From NCBI RefSeq assembly GCF_002115825.1, contig NZ_JFJZ01000010.1:106357-170356 (forward strand): a stretch of DNA of 64,000 nt, written 5' to 3'. The notes below the pieces were generated by a model. It was not told the origin of the DNA. It saw only the letters and a program-made list of their open reading frames with translations, and did not search any database. Shown piece after piece: positions 45,101-54,067 of this stretch; the first letter of the stretch is position 1; every line of letters starts with the position of its first letter. Origin of the DNA: Thalassospira sp. MCCC 1A01428 (GTDB lineage: Bacteria > Pseudomonadota > Alphaproteobacteria > Rhodospirillales > Thalassospiraceae). The translations under genes were made by a program, and so were the position numbers.

Positions 45101-45958
45101 TCAATGCATTATCCACAAGGGCAAGGAACACTTGGCCAGCATATCCTGGGTAACACCGCCCAAAATCATTTCCTTAAATCGGGAATGGCTGTAAGCCCCC
45201 AAAACAACACTATCAGCGCCGCATTTTTCAGCCGCATCCATCAAGGCTGCCGCAACATTGGACTGATCGGGCCGTAAATCCACATTGGCCTTCACCCCGT
45301 GCCAAACGAACTGATCAGCAAGGGCCTGTGCGGTTGCCCGGCCATGTGGCACCTCGCCCACACTGACAATGGTAATCTCGCTGGCCTGCCGCAAAAGCGG
45401 CATTGACGACGTAACAGCCCGGGCAGACTCGACCCCGCCATTCCATGCAATCATAACCTTGGCGCCAACATCAGCAGGAATAACACTGGGTGTTACCAGC
45501 AATGGTCGCCCGGTTTCCATCAGGCAGGCATCAAATGTCAGCGACGCGGCAGCTTCGCGCGGGTCACGGCCAATCACCACAAGGTCAAACAAACGACCGC
45601 GACGGGCAACCGTTTCATCTTCCCGCCCGTCATCGCGGCGCCACGCACAGGTTGGCTGCAATGTCGCCTGCGGGAAATCGGCCTCGGCAATACCGGCGGC
45701 CTGACGCGCCTGAAAATAGGCAGATTCGGCATTTGCCAGGCGTTTTTTGGTTTCCTTCTCGGCCGCTCCCATCATTTCTTCAATGATCAGGCCCGACATG
45801 CCCTCGCCCACAATCGGAATAACATCCTGTGGTTCAGGGGCAACAAACAAAACTTCCAGATGGGCATCAAACCGCCGGGCGACATTAAATGCCAGCGACA
45901 AAACCCGCTGGTCCATATCCGATCCAGCGACCGGAGCCAAAATCGTACGTACAGCCAT
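45101..45958 (-). CDS. Universal stress protein with two UspA domains
   Basis: A 285-residue tandem UspA protein, similar in plan to the one at 36248. Domain 1 starts RTILAPVAGSDMDQRVLSLA. Domain 2 ends LGAYSHSRFKEMILGGVTQDML, then SLPLWIMH. The ATP-site glycines of domain 2 are retained. A Q/E-rich helical linker (residues 65-100) is longer than usual. It is the second of three usp genes in the window, and its upstream region is shared with a divergent BigR-like gene. Confidence 0.9.
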   Translation of the reverse strand: MAVRTILAPVAGSDMDQRVLSLAFNVARRFDAHLEVLFVAPEPQDVIPIVGEGMSGLIIEEMMGAAEKETKKRLANAESAYFQARQAAGIAEADFPQATLQPTCAWRRDDGREDETVARRGRLFDLVVIGRDPREAAASLTFDACLMETGRPLLVTPSVIPADVGAKVMIAWNGGVESARAVTSSMPLLRQASEITIVSVGEVPHGRATAQALADQFVWHGVKANVDLRPDQSNVAAALMDAAEKCGADSVVLGAYSHSRFKEMILGGVTQDMLAKCSLPLWIMH

Positions 45959-46399
45959 GGTCTAAATACTCCACATTCGCGTTGAACCTGACACATTAAC
46001 CAGCCTTTCGGGCCGGAATTTCAAACGGGGAACAAATTCCTCTGAAAAAACAGTATCACGTCGATTATCTGCACTGTCTTTGTCTGAAATCAAAACTTTC
46101 GAATTTGTCAAATCTGCGCTCCAACCTGATCGCAGGCAAATTATTACTGGCAATATTGCCATTTGGTTCAATCGCCCCAATCTTGAAAGAATGACGGGTC
46201 GCTTGCTTCTGGTAAAACGGGTCTCATCACGACAATTGGATCAAATTCCGTTTTAATTTTGACGAAAGCACCAAAACTGTAACATTAAATTTGTTAACAG
46301 GCGAAAAGGTTGGCATTTTATGGTACTTTATCGCTCGTTCCAAAATGGTTTCACCATCGTTCAACGCACTTGCAAGCCTACAGGCCAAGACCAAAAACA
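45959..46399. other. Divergent region between usp and the BigR-like gene
   Basis: About 440 bases without a gene. It carries a TTGACG -35-like hexamer at 46259 and an overlapping near-palindrome at 46277-46300 on the BigR side. A half-conserved FNR-like element (46080-46093, right half perfect, two mismatches on the left) lies on the usp side and is not claimed. Confidence 0.5.
46277..46300. promoter_or_regulatory. Near-palindrome, possible BigR-type operator
   Basis: TAACA-N7-TGTTA (46280-46296) extends on both sides as CTGT(T)AACA arms with one base missing. It lies just after a TTGACG hexamer and 100 bases before the repressor gene, in a place suited to self-repression. Confidence 0.4.
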
Positions 46400-46720
46400 A
46401 TGAACTATAACGAATTGTACGACAACGCGCTTGAGGCATCCGAATTTCTGAAATCGCTGGGCAACCAGTGGCGGTTGATGATTTTATGTTCGCTAGGCAC
46501 AACAGAAAAATCTGTTGGAACACTGGAAGGTGAATTGCAGCTTAAGCAATCCGCCCTGTCACAGCATCTGGCACGCTTGCGGCGCGACGGGCTGGTTAAA
46601 ACCCGGCGCGATGCACAAACAATATATTATTCAATCAAGGACCCCAACGTAATGAAGGTGATCCTTGTGTTACAGGAAGCATTCTGCCCGCCGGAAAACC
46701 CGGATGCGGAACCACAATAG
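46400..46720 (+). CDS. ArsR-family repressor, BigR/SqrR type
   Basis: A 106-residue ArsR/SmtB winged helix. LKSLGNQWRLMILCSL, the recognition helix LKQSALSQHLARLRRDGLVKT and wing RRDAQTIYYSI match BigR/SqrR closely. Two cysteines, C30 and C96, are 66 residues apart, the spacing of the C41/C107 pair that senses persulfides in Rhodobacter SqrR. The frame opens at 46310, but the ATG at 46400 fits the family. No sulfide oxidation genes (sqr, bigR operon dioxygenase) lie beside it, so targets must be elsewhere. Confidence 0.88.
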   Translation: MNYNELYDNALEASEFLKSLGNQWRLMILCSLGTTEKSVGTLEGELQLKQSALSQHLARLRRDGLVKTRRDAQTIYYSIKDPNVMKVILVLQEAFCPPENPDAEPQ

Positions 46721-46791
46721 CGGCCCCCACATAACAACCCCATGCACAGAATGGGGCAAAGCCCCGCCCACGCCCGGACCCGCTACCAGGT

Positions 46792-47412
46792 TTATGGAAA
46801 CAGTTTTTCCACCAGCCAGCCGGTCCCTTCGGCGTCACGGGTGTAAAGTTGGCGATCATGCAGGCGAAACGTTCCTTCGGACCAGAACTCGATGCGGTCG
46901 GGCACCAGGCGGAAACCGCCCCAATGATCGGGGCGAGGCACCTTGCCAAAGCCGAATTTTGCGGTAAATTCCGCCACCCGTTTTTCCAGGTCAAACCGGC
47001 CTGACATCGGGCGCGACTGCACCGACGCCCATGCCCCGATCTGGCTGCCGCGCGCGCGAGATTGAAAATAGGCATCCGACTCGGCTTCATCCACCCTGGT
47101 GGTCGGCCCTTCGATTCTCACGCAACGTTCCAGTTTTTTCCAGTGAAAGCACAATGCAGCATAGGCATTTTCACCAAGTTGCGTGCCCTTGCGGCTTTCG
47201 TAATTGGTATAAAAAACAAACCCTTCGGGATCGAACCCTTTTAGCAACACAACGCGCGCAGAGGGCCGCCCCTGTGCATCTGCGGTCGCCAGTGTCATGG
47301 CGTCAGGATAGGTATCTTCCTTGTTTTTCGCCTCACGGAACCACACATCAAACAAATCGAATGGATCATTGTGGGCGACATGCCCAATTTTTGTCGTAAT
47401 TTTCTCGTCCAT
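46792..47412 (-). CDS. pdxH: Pyridoxamine 5'-phosphate oxidase
   Basis: A 206-residue FMN enzyme that makes pyridoxal phosphate. Family features are ATADAQGRPSARVVLLKGFD, FYTNYESRKGTQLGENA, RCVRIEGPTTRV, the RGSQIGAWASVQS phosphate-site motif and WGGFRLVPDRIEFW near the end. Length is normal. It is convergent with the BigR-like gene. It acts in the cytoplasm, and the window contains two PLP enzymes (hemA product and the omega-aminotransferase) that use its product. Confidence 0.95.
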   Translation of the reverse strand: MDEKITTKIGHVAHNDPFDLFDVWFREAKNKEDTYPDAMTLATADAQGRPSARVVLLKGFDPEGFVFYTNYESRKGTQLGENAYAALCFHWKKLERCVRIEGPTTRVDEAESDAYFQSRARGSQIGAWASVQSRPMSGRFDLEKRVAEFTAKFGFGKVPRPDHWGGFRLVPDRIEFWSEGTFRLHDRQLYTRDAEGTGWLVEKLFP

Positions 47413-47542
47413 TACGCTAAACGGTCCTTTGACAACGTATAAGGTTCAACTGGTTGGCATCTTGCGACAGACAGGATCATACAACAAGACCAGTCCGCCT
47501 TTTTAAATACATATCGGTTGGGACAGTAAAGACAAGGTAGGC

Positions 47543-48031
47543 ATGAATATAATGAAAGCACGTTCTTTTATCATCCCCGTGATGCTCGGCACATTTTTGA
47601 TGGCGGGTTGCGCTGAAAACCAGGGCACCAAACAGACCGCAGGCGGCCTTTTGGGCGCTGTTGGCGGTGCTGTTGCAGGCGCACAGTTTGGCAAAGGCAA
47701 AGGCCAGCTGGTCGGTGTGGCATTGGGGACACTTGCCGGTGCCATGATCGGCAGCGAAATCGGCAAGTCGCTTGACAATGCCGACCGTGCGATGATGCAA
47801 AACACCACCCAGCACACCCTTGAAACCGCACCGGTTGGTCAGACAAGCACCTGGTCAAACCCCGATAGCGGCCATTCGGGCACCATCACCCCGACCCGAA
47901 CCTATCAGAAACCTGAAAACGACCAGTATTGCCGTGAATACCAGCAGACTGTCATGATCGGCGGCGAAAAACAGCAGGCCTATGGCACGGCCTGTCGCCA
48001 GCCCGATGGCACATGGAAAGTCGTTAATTAA
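47543..48031 (+). CDS. Glycine-zipper outer-membrane lipoprotein (17-kDa antigen type)
   Basis: A 162-residue lipoprotein. The lipobox LMAGC gives C23. A glycine-zipper (GGLLGAVGGAVAGAQFGKG, then GTLAGAMIGSEIG) spans residues 35-80 and is typical of the rickettsial 17-kDa surface antigen group. The C-terminus, with C131 and C149 around YCREYQQTV and YGTACRQPDGTWKVV, is the RT0821/Lpp0805-like domain. It probably sits in the outer membrane. It is monocistronic with its own terminator. Confidence 0.88.
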   Translation: MNIMKARSFIIPVMLGTFLMAGCAENQGTKQTAGGLLGAVGGAVAGAQFGKGKGQLVGVALGTLAGAMIGSEIGKSLDNADRAMMQNTTQHTLETAPVGQTSTWSNPDSGHSGTITPTRTYQKPENDQYCREYQQTVMIGGEKQQAYGTACRQPDGTWKVVN

Positions 48032-48049
48032 CGACCGCATGAACAGGCA

Positions 48050-48084
48050 AAACGGCGCAGCGCATTAGCCCTGCGCCGTTTTTG
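48050..48084 (+). terminator. Terminator of the glycine-zipper lipoprotein gene
   Basis: AAACGGCGCAG, a ten-base loop, CTGCGCCGTTTTTG. Confidence 0.88.
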
Positions 48085-48207
48085 TATATGTTGGCTAAAA
48101 ATTGCAAAAACACTTACGATCATAACCAAGACCCGCTAATAATAGCCGCGTGCCGATAACACCGTTTTCGGCCCCATCATGTTTCACTTTTTCCAACCAG
48201 GCTGGCA

Positions 48208-49128
48208 ATGCAGGACCCATACAAGATCCTTGGCGTAACCAAAACGGCCTCGCAGGACGAAATAAAAAAAGCCTATCGCAAACTTGCGCGTGAACTTCAT
48301 CCGGACCTTCATCCGGACGACACCAAAATTGAAGAAAAATTCAAAAAGGTTTCCGCTGCATACCATTTGCTGGGCGATGCCGAACGCCGCAAAAAATACG
48401 ATAATGGCGAAATCGATGCCGACGGGCGCGACACCGGGCCATTTGGCCGGGCGGGTGCCGGTGGCGGCACCTATCGCAGCAGTGCGGGTGCGGGGCGCGA
48501 CCCGTTCGGTTTTGGCGGCCACAATGCCGAAGATATTTTTGACGAAATTTTTGGTAACCGTGCCGGCGCACGCGGCGGTTTTGGCGGGCAGCGCGACACC
48601 CGTGTCAAAGGCCCCAATATTTCCTATGAACTTAGCCTTGATTTAAAAGAAGCCCTGATGGGCACAATCAAGCGCATCAATCTTGCCAGCGGCAAACAGT
48701 TAGAAGTGCGCATTCCCCCCGGCAGCGAGGACGGGCAAACCCTGCGCCTGAAAAATCAGGGTATGGCGGGTATGCATGGGGGCGATGCCGGCGACGCCTT
48801 AATCAAGCTGCATGTCCATACCGACCAGCAATTTCGCCGCGAAGGCAATGACCTTCATTGCGAGCTGGCCATTTCCCTGCCCGAAGCCCTTGTTGGCGGG
48901 TCAATCGAAGTGCCAACAATTGATGGCAAGGTTTCAATGAAAATCCCCGCGAACGCCAATAGCGGCACCACCATGCGCCTGCGTGGCAAGGGTGCGCCCT
49001 ATGACAAAGGCGACAAACGCGGCGACCAGTATGTTCACCTGACGGTAAAACTTCCGGAAAACCGCGACCGGGAGTTGATCGATTTCATCGAAAAATGGTC
49101 CCGTGACCATCCCTATTCGGTGCGATAA
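48208..49128 (+). CDS. CbpA-type J-domain co-chaperone
   Basis: A 306-residue Hsp40. The J domain (residues 1-70) has YKILGVTKTASQDEIKKAYRK and the HPD tripeptide that stimulates DnaK. A G/F-rich linker follows (75-130), with no zinc-finger CxxCxGxG repeats, which marks the CbpA/DjlA-like class rather than DnaJ. The two C-terminal beta-domains include SYELSLDLKEALMGTIKRI, VRIPPGSEDGQTLRLKNQG and LPEALVGGSIEVPTIDGKV. It acts in the cytoplasm on client proteins with DnaK. Confidence 0.93.
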   Translation: MQDPYKILGVTKTASQDEIKKAYRKLARELHPDLHPDDTKIEEKFKKVSAAYHLLGDAERRKKYDNGEIDADGRDTGPFGRAGAGGGTYRSSAGAGRDPFGFGGHNAEDIFDEIFGNRAGARGGFGGQRDTRVKGPNISYELSLDLKEALMGTIKRINLASGKQLEVRIPPGSEDGQTLRLKNQGMAGMHGGDAGDALIKLHVHTDQQFRREGNDLHCELAISLPEALVGGSIEVPTIDGKVSMKIPANANSGTTMRLRGKGAPYDKGDKRGDQYVHLTVKLPENRDRELIDFIEKWSRDHPYSVR

Positions 49129-49149
49129 CGCCTAAAACAACATATCAAT

Positions 49150-49193
49150 CAGGGCCGTTACACACCATATTTGTAACGGCCCTGTTTATTTTA
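49150..49193 (+). terminator. Terminator of the CbpA-type gene
   Basis: A 13-bp stem (CAGGGCCGTTACA) with a nine-base loop, followed by TTTATTTTA. Confidence 0.85.
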
Positions 49194-49271
49194 TCGCCCG
49201 GCTGATTAATACATTCCCACACCTGTCCCGCCCCGGTTTATTTTCGCAGTTTCCTTAAAAACAGAGGCCCC

Positions 49272-49904
49272 ATGACTGTCGATATTATCTGGAATGGCCC
49301 GCAAACAGCCGATCTGACGATTATTCTGGCGCACGGGGCCGGCGCACCGATGGACAGCCCCTTTATGACTGAAATGGCACAAAGGCTAGCGACACATGGC
49401 TATCGCGTGGGACGGTTCGAATTTCCCTATATGGCAAAGCGCCGTATGGATGGTAAAAAACGCCCGCCAGACCGCGCGCCGGTTCTAATTGAAACCTTTC
49501 ACAGCTTGATCAATCATATTGGCGCGCCTGAAAGGCTGGTCATCGGCGGTAAATCGATGGGTGGACGCATCGCCAGCATGATTGCCGATGACATGACTGT
49601 GAAAGGCTTGCTGTGCCTGGGTTATCCGTTTCACCCAACGGGCAAGCCGGAAAAAACCCGCATAGATCATTTGCACACGCTAAAAACACCAACACTTATT
49701 TGTCATGGTACCCGCGATCCGTTTGGCTCGCCCGATGAAATCGCCAAATATTCCCTTTCACCTGCAGTGCTTATGCATTGGGTTGAAGACGGCAACCACG
49801 ATTTTACACCGCGCAAAAGCTCCGGGCGCGATACCGGGCAAAACCTGGATGATTGCGCCCGGGCAATTCACAGCTTTCTGCAGAACCTTATCTCCCTGCC
49901 CTAA
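49272..49904 (+). CDS. Alpha/beta hydrolase of the KANL3/Tex30 type
   Basis: A 210-residue alpha/beta hydrolase. The oxyanion segment LAHGAGAPMDSPF opens the fold. The nucleophile elbow is GGKSMGGR, the acid is in CHGTRDPFG and the catalytic histidine in EDGNHDF. The family (DUF/dienelactone-hydrolase-like) has no settled substrate; esterase activity is likely. The ATG follows AGAGGCCCC. It is a single gene. Confidence 0.85.
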   Translation: MTVDIIWNGPQTADLTIILAHGAGAPMDSPFMTEMAQRLATHGYRVGRFEFPYMAKRRMDGKKRPPDRAPVLIETFHSLINHIGAPERLVIGGKSMGGRIASMIADDMTVKGLLCLGYPFHPTGKPEKTRIDHLHTLKTPTLICHGTRDPFGSPDEIAKYSLSPAVLMHWVEDGNHDFTPRKSSGRDTGQNLDDCARAIHSFLQNLISLP

Positions 49905-49972
49905 AATACAGTGACCAAACCCGATCAAAGAAACGCGACAGTTGACGGGTGTTTGTTAAGTCTGCCTGTCGC

Positions 49973-50152
49973 CTATGAGATATGGGATATTTCCATTAAG
50001 GGGCCGGTTAATCTGTTTTGGTCAATACAGGCAAATATAAACCGGTCGATCTGATCAATATCAACGCCATAGCGATCTCGCTTTAATATTAGCAATGCGG
50101 AAAATACAGATAGCTCCGCATTTTTCGCACACCTTTCATGACCCTTGGTCAT
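49973..50152 (-). CDS. Possible 59-residue ORF
   Basis: The minus strand has an ATG-started frame (MTKGHERCAKNAELSVFS to GPLMEISHIS) with a protein-like stretch, DRYGVDIDQIDRFIFACIDQ. It has no ribosome binding site, uses codons rare in the window (CTA, ATA, TTA, AGA) and covers the FNR-like box and -10 of the next gene. It is therefore more likely chance, or a remnant, than a gene. Confidence 0.2.
   Translation of the reverse strand: MTKGHERCAKNAELSVFSALLILKRDRYGVDIDQIDRFIFACIDQNRLTGPLMEISHIS
50051..50089 (+). promoter_or_regulatory. FNR-like box and -10 element upstream of the CoA-transferase gene
   Basis: CTGAT-CAAT-ATCAA (50051-50064) is one mismatch from the FNR consensus. TAATAT at 50084-50089 lies 29 bases from centre to centre, the class-II FNR layout. 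The start codon follows about 100 bases later. Confidence 0.55.
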
Positions 50153-50198
50153 TTATGTGTTGAAGGGTCGTCATTGATCTGCTCGCAAAGGAAGTTCC

Positions 50199-51695
50199 AT
50201 GCACCGTCAGCGAATACGTCATCCGCGATTTTGGGATCGTGTTGTTAGCGCCGAAGAAGCCGCCAGCCTGATCAAGGATGGCATGGTCATTGGCATGAGC
50301 GGATTTACCCGCGCGGGCGAGGCAAAGGCGGTCCCCATGGCGCTTGCCGAACGGGCAAAAACCGACCCGCTTAAGATAACGTTGATGACCGGCGCATCGC
50401 TTGGCAATGACCTGGACAAAACCCTGGCCGAAGCCCATGTACTGGCACGCCGTATTCCGTTTCAGGCCGATCCGGGCCTGCGCAAGGCGATTAATAACGG
50501 CGAAGTCATGTTTGTTGACCAGCATTTGTCAGAAACGGTTGAACAACTGCGAACACAACAAATTCCAGCCATCGACATTGCAGTGATCGAGGCCGTCGCC
50601 ATTACCGAAGAAGGCGGCATCATTCCGACAACGTCGGTCGGCAATTCGGCCAGTTTTGCCATTCTGGCAAAAAAGGTAATTATCGAAATTAACCTGTCGC
50701 AATCCGACACGCTGGAAGGCCTGCACGATATTTATATTCCGTCACGCCGCCCGACCCGCCAGCCAATCCCGGTGGTTTCGCCCGAAAGCCGGGTGGGGTT
50801 TCCGTTTATTCCGATTGATCCCGATAAAATTGCGGCCATCGTTGTTACCCAAAAGCTTGATAGTTCATCCACCATCCTGCCCCCCGATGATGACACCCGC
50901 GCCATTGCCGGGCATCTGGCGGATTTTTTGGGTAACGAGGTCCGCAAAGGCCGCCTGACCAATGAATTACAACCCTTGCAGGCTGGCATTGGCACCATCG
51001 CCAATGCCGTGATGCATGGCTTTATCGACACGCCATTTCATAATCTGAAGATGTATTCCGAGGTATTGCAAGACTCGACCTTTGATCTGTTTGACGCCGA
51101 AAAACTGGATTTCGCATCCGGGTCGTCAATCACCCTGTCGCAGCCTAAATACCAGCAGGTCATTGCGGATATGGACCAGTATAAACACAAACTGATCCTG
51201 CGCCCGCAAGAGATCAGCAACCACCCCGAGGTGATCCGTCGTCTGGGGCTTATCTGCATCAACACCGCCCTGGAATTTGATATTTACGGTAATATCAATT
51301 CCACCCACGTTGGCGGCACGCACATGATGAACGGCATTGGCGGATCGGGAGATTTTGCCCGCAACGGCCATATGTCGGTGTTTGTCACCAAATCCATTGC
51401 CAAGGGCGGCAATATTTCCAGCATCGTTCCGATGGTTAGTCATGTTGACCACACTGAACACGATGTTGATATCGTAATCACGGAAACCGGTTTGGCCGAT
51501 TTGCGTGGTTTAGCCCCGCGTGAGCGCGCCCAAACCATTATCGCCAATTGTGCCCACCCGTCCTATCGCGATGATCTGGCCGATTATTATCGCCGGGCCT
51601 GTGGCCGTGGCGGTCACACACCCCACCTGATCGAAGAAGCCTTTTCCTGGCATGCTGCCTTTCGCACCCATGGCAGCATGAAATCAGACACCTGA
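50199..51695 (+). CDS. Acetyl-CoA hydrolase/transferase (succinate CoA-transferase type)
   Basis: A 498-residue enzyme of the acetyl-CoA hydrolase/transferase family (Ach1/AarC/ScpC), which usually moves CoA from acetyl- or propionyl-CoA to succinate. Typical parts are GMVIGMSGFTRAGEAKAVP, AVAITEEGGIIPTTSVGNS, INSTHVGGTHMMNGIGGSGDFARNG, VSHVDHTEHDVDIVITETGLADLRGLAPRERA in two sections, and CAHPSYRDDLADYY. It works in acetate or propionate metabolism in the cytoplasm. The RBS AAAGGAAG precedes the ATG, with an FNR-like promoter upstream. Confidence 0.92.
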   Translation: MHRQRIRHPRFWDRVVSAEEAASLIKDGMVIGMSGFTRAGEAKAVPMALAERAKTDPLKITLMTGASLGNDLDKTLAEAHVLARRIPFQADPGLRKAINNGEVMFVDQHLSETVEQLRTQQIPAIDIAVIEAVAITEEGGIIPTTSVGNSASFAILAKKVIIEINLSQSDTLEGLHDIYIPSRRPTRQPIPVVSPESRVGFPFIPIDPDKIAAIVVTQKLDSSSTILPPDDDTRAIAGHLADFLGNEVRKGRLTNELQPLQAGIGTIANAVMHGFIDTPFHNLKMYSEVLQDSTFDLFDAEKLDFASGSSITLSQPKYQQVIADMDQYKHKLILRPQEISNHPEVIRRLGLICINTALEFDIYGNINSTHVGGTHMMNGIGGSGDFARNGHMSVFVTKSIAKGGNISSIVPMVSHVDHTEHDVDIVITETGLADLRGLAPRERAQTIIANCAHPSYRDDLADYYRRACGRGGHTPHLIEEAFSWHAAFRTHGSMKSDT

Positions 51696-51717
51696 CCAAA
51701 CCTTACCCCGACGATAT

Positions 51718-51755
51718 ACACCAAAGGATGCCTTTAACCGGGCATCCTTTGGTGT
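51718..51755. terminator. Stem-loop after the CoA-transferase gene
   Basis: A perfect 15-bp stem (ACACCAAAGGATGCC) with an eight-base loop. There is no T-run after it. Confidence 0.7.
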
Positions 51756-51922
51756 AACCGGCCTGCCCTGACAAAACAGACGCAGATATTTTCCATACCG
51801 TTTTGGCTGTAATTCTGACCCGTGATGTTATGATCACCGTACAGGATTAAAATACGCGCCATATAAACCCGGCCTTGTGTCGGAAAACAAACAGGCGCGT
51901 GCGATCAAACAGGCGGGCATGA

Positions 51923-53278
51923 ATGGACAATTTCTGGCAATCAGACCGAATACTGGCATGGTTTGAACGGGCAACTGCCTGGATTGAAGCCAATTTATTG
52001 CTGGTACCGATCCTGTTACAGGTTGCAGCCGTCGCCTTTGCCGCCGTTCCCGCTGTTTTACTGGCATCCCCGGTTGCCAGATTGTTAACCCGGCTGCAAA
52101 ACTGGCAAGGATTAAGCCACATCCCCGGGTTACGACGGTTTTGTGCCTCTCTGCCCGGTCTGTCGTTTCCCCTTGTTTTTGTGGTCATCATTTGGATCCT
52201 TGATGGCATCGCCATTCAAACATCCTACCCCCACAACGTGTTGCGCCTGGTTGCCAGCCTGCTAAATGCGTGGATTTTCATCCGCCTTGCCAGTGCCTTT
52301 ATGAATGATCCGATTTGGGGCCGCACCATTGCCATTGTCGCCTGGAGCATCGCCGCCCTTAATATCGTCGGTCTGCTGACCCCCACCATCGACATGCTTG
52401 ATAGCATCGCCCTTCAACTGGGATCGGTGCGTGTATCGGTCTACGGGTTGATCAAGGCCGTTTTATCGCTGGCAATATTGTTGTGGGTGGCATCGTTCGC
52501 ATCGCATCTGTTTGAACAGCGTATTAACCGGGTGCATCGGTTAACGCCGTCGGTGCAGGTATTGCTGGTCAAGCTGCTTAAAATCGTTTTGCTATCGATT
52601 GCGGTGTTTTTTGCCCTGTCCACAATTGGCATCGACTTGACTGCACTGGCGGTTTTTGGCGGTGCAGTTGGTGTGGGCATTGGCCTTGGTTTGCAACGGA
52701 TCGTTGCTAATCTGATCAGCGGGTTGATCCTGCTTTTGGACCGGTCGATCAAACCCGGCGACGTTATTGCCATTGGCGATACCTTTGGCTGGATCCAGTC
52801 GTTAGGGGCCCGTTACACTGCGGTGCGCACGCGCGATGGCACCGAATTTCTGATCCCCAACGAGGACCTGATCACCAACCAGGTTGAAAACTGGAGCCAT
52901 TCGGACCTGCAATTGCGCCTGAAAGTCCCGGTCGGTATTTCCTATAACAATGACCCGCATCAGGCGATTGCCCTGTGCAATGCCGCAGCGGCAAAATGCA
53001 AACGCGTTTTACAAAGCCCCGGCCCCAATACCTTGCTGCGCGGCTTTGGCGATAATTCCGTCGATCTGGAAATCCGGTTCTGGATCAACGACCCGCAAAA
53101 TGGGCGCGGCAATGTCATCAGTGAAGTTTTGCTTCATGTCTGGGATGAATTTAAGGAAAACGGTGTCGAAATTCCGTTCCCGCAACGCGACCTGCATTTA
53201 CGCAGCAGCGATATAAGTTTGCGTGTTGAAACACCTGGCTCCCGCACACCCCGGGACCGTTCCCACCCAGAACTTTAA
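51923..53278 (+). CDS. MscS-family mechanosensitive channel
   Basis: A 451-residue small-conductance mechanosensitive channel. Several N-terminal helices (about residues 18-45, 70-95, 100-125, 145-165, 175-200) precede the pore helix region VFGGAVGVGIGLGLQRIVANLISG (about 245-268). The beta domain follows, with DRSIKPGDVIAIGDTFGWIQ and EFLIPNEDLITNQVENWS. It opens on membrane tension to release solutes. The extra helices place it with the YbdG/MscM-like larger forms. Confidence 0.93.
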   Translation: MDNFWQSDRILAWFERATAWIEANLLLVPILLQVAAVAFAAVPAVLLASPVARLLTRLQNWQGLSHIPGLRRFCASLPGLSFPLVFVVIIWILDGIAIQTSYPHNVLRLVASLLNAWIFIRLASAFMNDPIWGRTIAIVAWSIAALNIVGLLTPTIDMLDSIALQLGSVRVSVYGLIKAVLSLAILLWVASFASHLFEQRINRVHRLTPSVQVLLVKLLKIVLLSIAVFFALSTIGIDLTALAVFGGAVGVGIGLGLQRIVANLISGLILLLDRSIKPGDVIAIGDTFGWIQSLGARYTAVRTRDGTEFLIPNEDLITNQVENWSHSDLQLRLKVPVGISYNNDPHQAIALCNAAAAKCKRVLQSPGPNTLLRGFGDNSVDLEIRFWINDPQNGRGNVISEVLLHVWDEFKENGVEIPFPQRDLHLRSSDISLRVETPGSRTPRDRSHPEL

Positions 53279-53366
53279 CCTTCCCTGATATTGCCACAGT
53301 TCTTTCAGGTTCCTGTCAGCAGAACCTCGCACACTGCCCCTATCACAATGCAGGGGCAAACTGCAC

Positions 53367-54065
53367 ATGCTCAACCTGACCTATACCGAGAACGGCATTC
53401 CTGCGGCCTCGATGACAATCAAAAAGCGGGGCTTCCTTGATCATTTGCAAATGCACGCCGGTGCCATTTCGATATTAAGCCTGCTTGCGGCAGAACGGCC
53501 GGAAGTGGAAACATTTATTGCAAATATCTATGCCGATACATATGACGCCGCCCTGAAGGTGCAATATAGCAACCTGATGAGCGTACGTGACGACACCGGG
53601 CGTATCGTTGCCGCTCTCGGTTTTCGTTCGGCCGGGCACGGTCCCATTTTTCTGGAACAATATCTTAGCGCGCCTGTCGAAGATGTTCTTGGGGTTGCCC
53701 GACATCAAATTGTTGAAATCGGCAATCTGGCAGCATCGGGCACCGGCGCATCGGCATTTTTGTTCGCGGCCCTGTCGGCCTATCTGCATCATAACGGTTT
53801 TACCCACGCCATCGTCACAGGCACTGCAAGCCTGGAAAAACGGCTTCATAAAATGGGCCTGAACCCCCAGCGACATGCCACCGCCGACCCATCACGCCTG
53901 GCCGACACCCAAACCGGCTGGGGCCGTTATTATGCCACCTGCCCCCACGTATTGTCCGGCTCGGTTGCCGATGGCTATCAACGACTGCAAACACGGTTGG
54001 GCGCCCATTACACCCATGTTCGCCCCCGCCTGCATCTTCAACTTAAACACAATGGCGAAGGCTGA
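53367..54065 (+). CDS. Thermostable-hemolysin family protein (T_hemolysin)
   Basis: A 232-residue protein of the family named after Vibrio delta-VPH thermostable hemolysin. No signal peptide is visible. The pattern VRDDTGRIVAALGFRS, the FLEQYL segment, VEIGNLAASG (117-125), then a long helix and LEKRLHKMGLN recalls GNAT and acyl-homoserine-lactone-synthase-like acyltransferases. The original hemolysin role is doubtful for this cytoplasmic-looking form (inference). It is the first gene of a four-gene operon: the next gene begins two bases after its stop. Confidence 0.82.
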   Translation: MLNLTYTENGIPAASMTIKKRGFLDHLQMHAGAISILSLLAAERPEVETFIANIYADTYDAALKVQYSNLMSVRDDTGRIVAALGFRSAGHGPIFLEQYLSAPVEDVLGVARHQIVEIGNLAASGTGASAFLFAALSAYLHHNGFTHAIVTGTASLEKRLHKMGLNPQRHATADPSRLADTQTGWGRYYATCPHVLSGSVADGYQRLQTRLGAHYTHVRPRLHLQLKHNGEG

Positions 54066-54067
54066 TC

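Noticed and set aside
46080..46093. FNR-like element TTGTC-TGAA-ATCAA upstream of the second usp gene
   Set aside because: The right half is perfect but the left half has two mismatches; not claimed.
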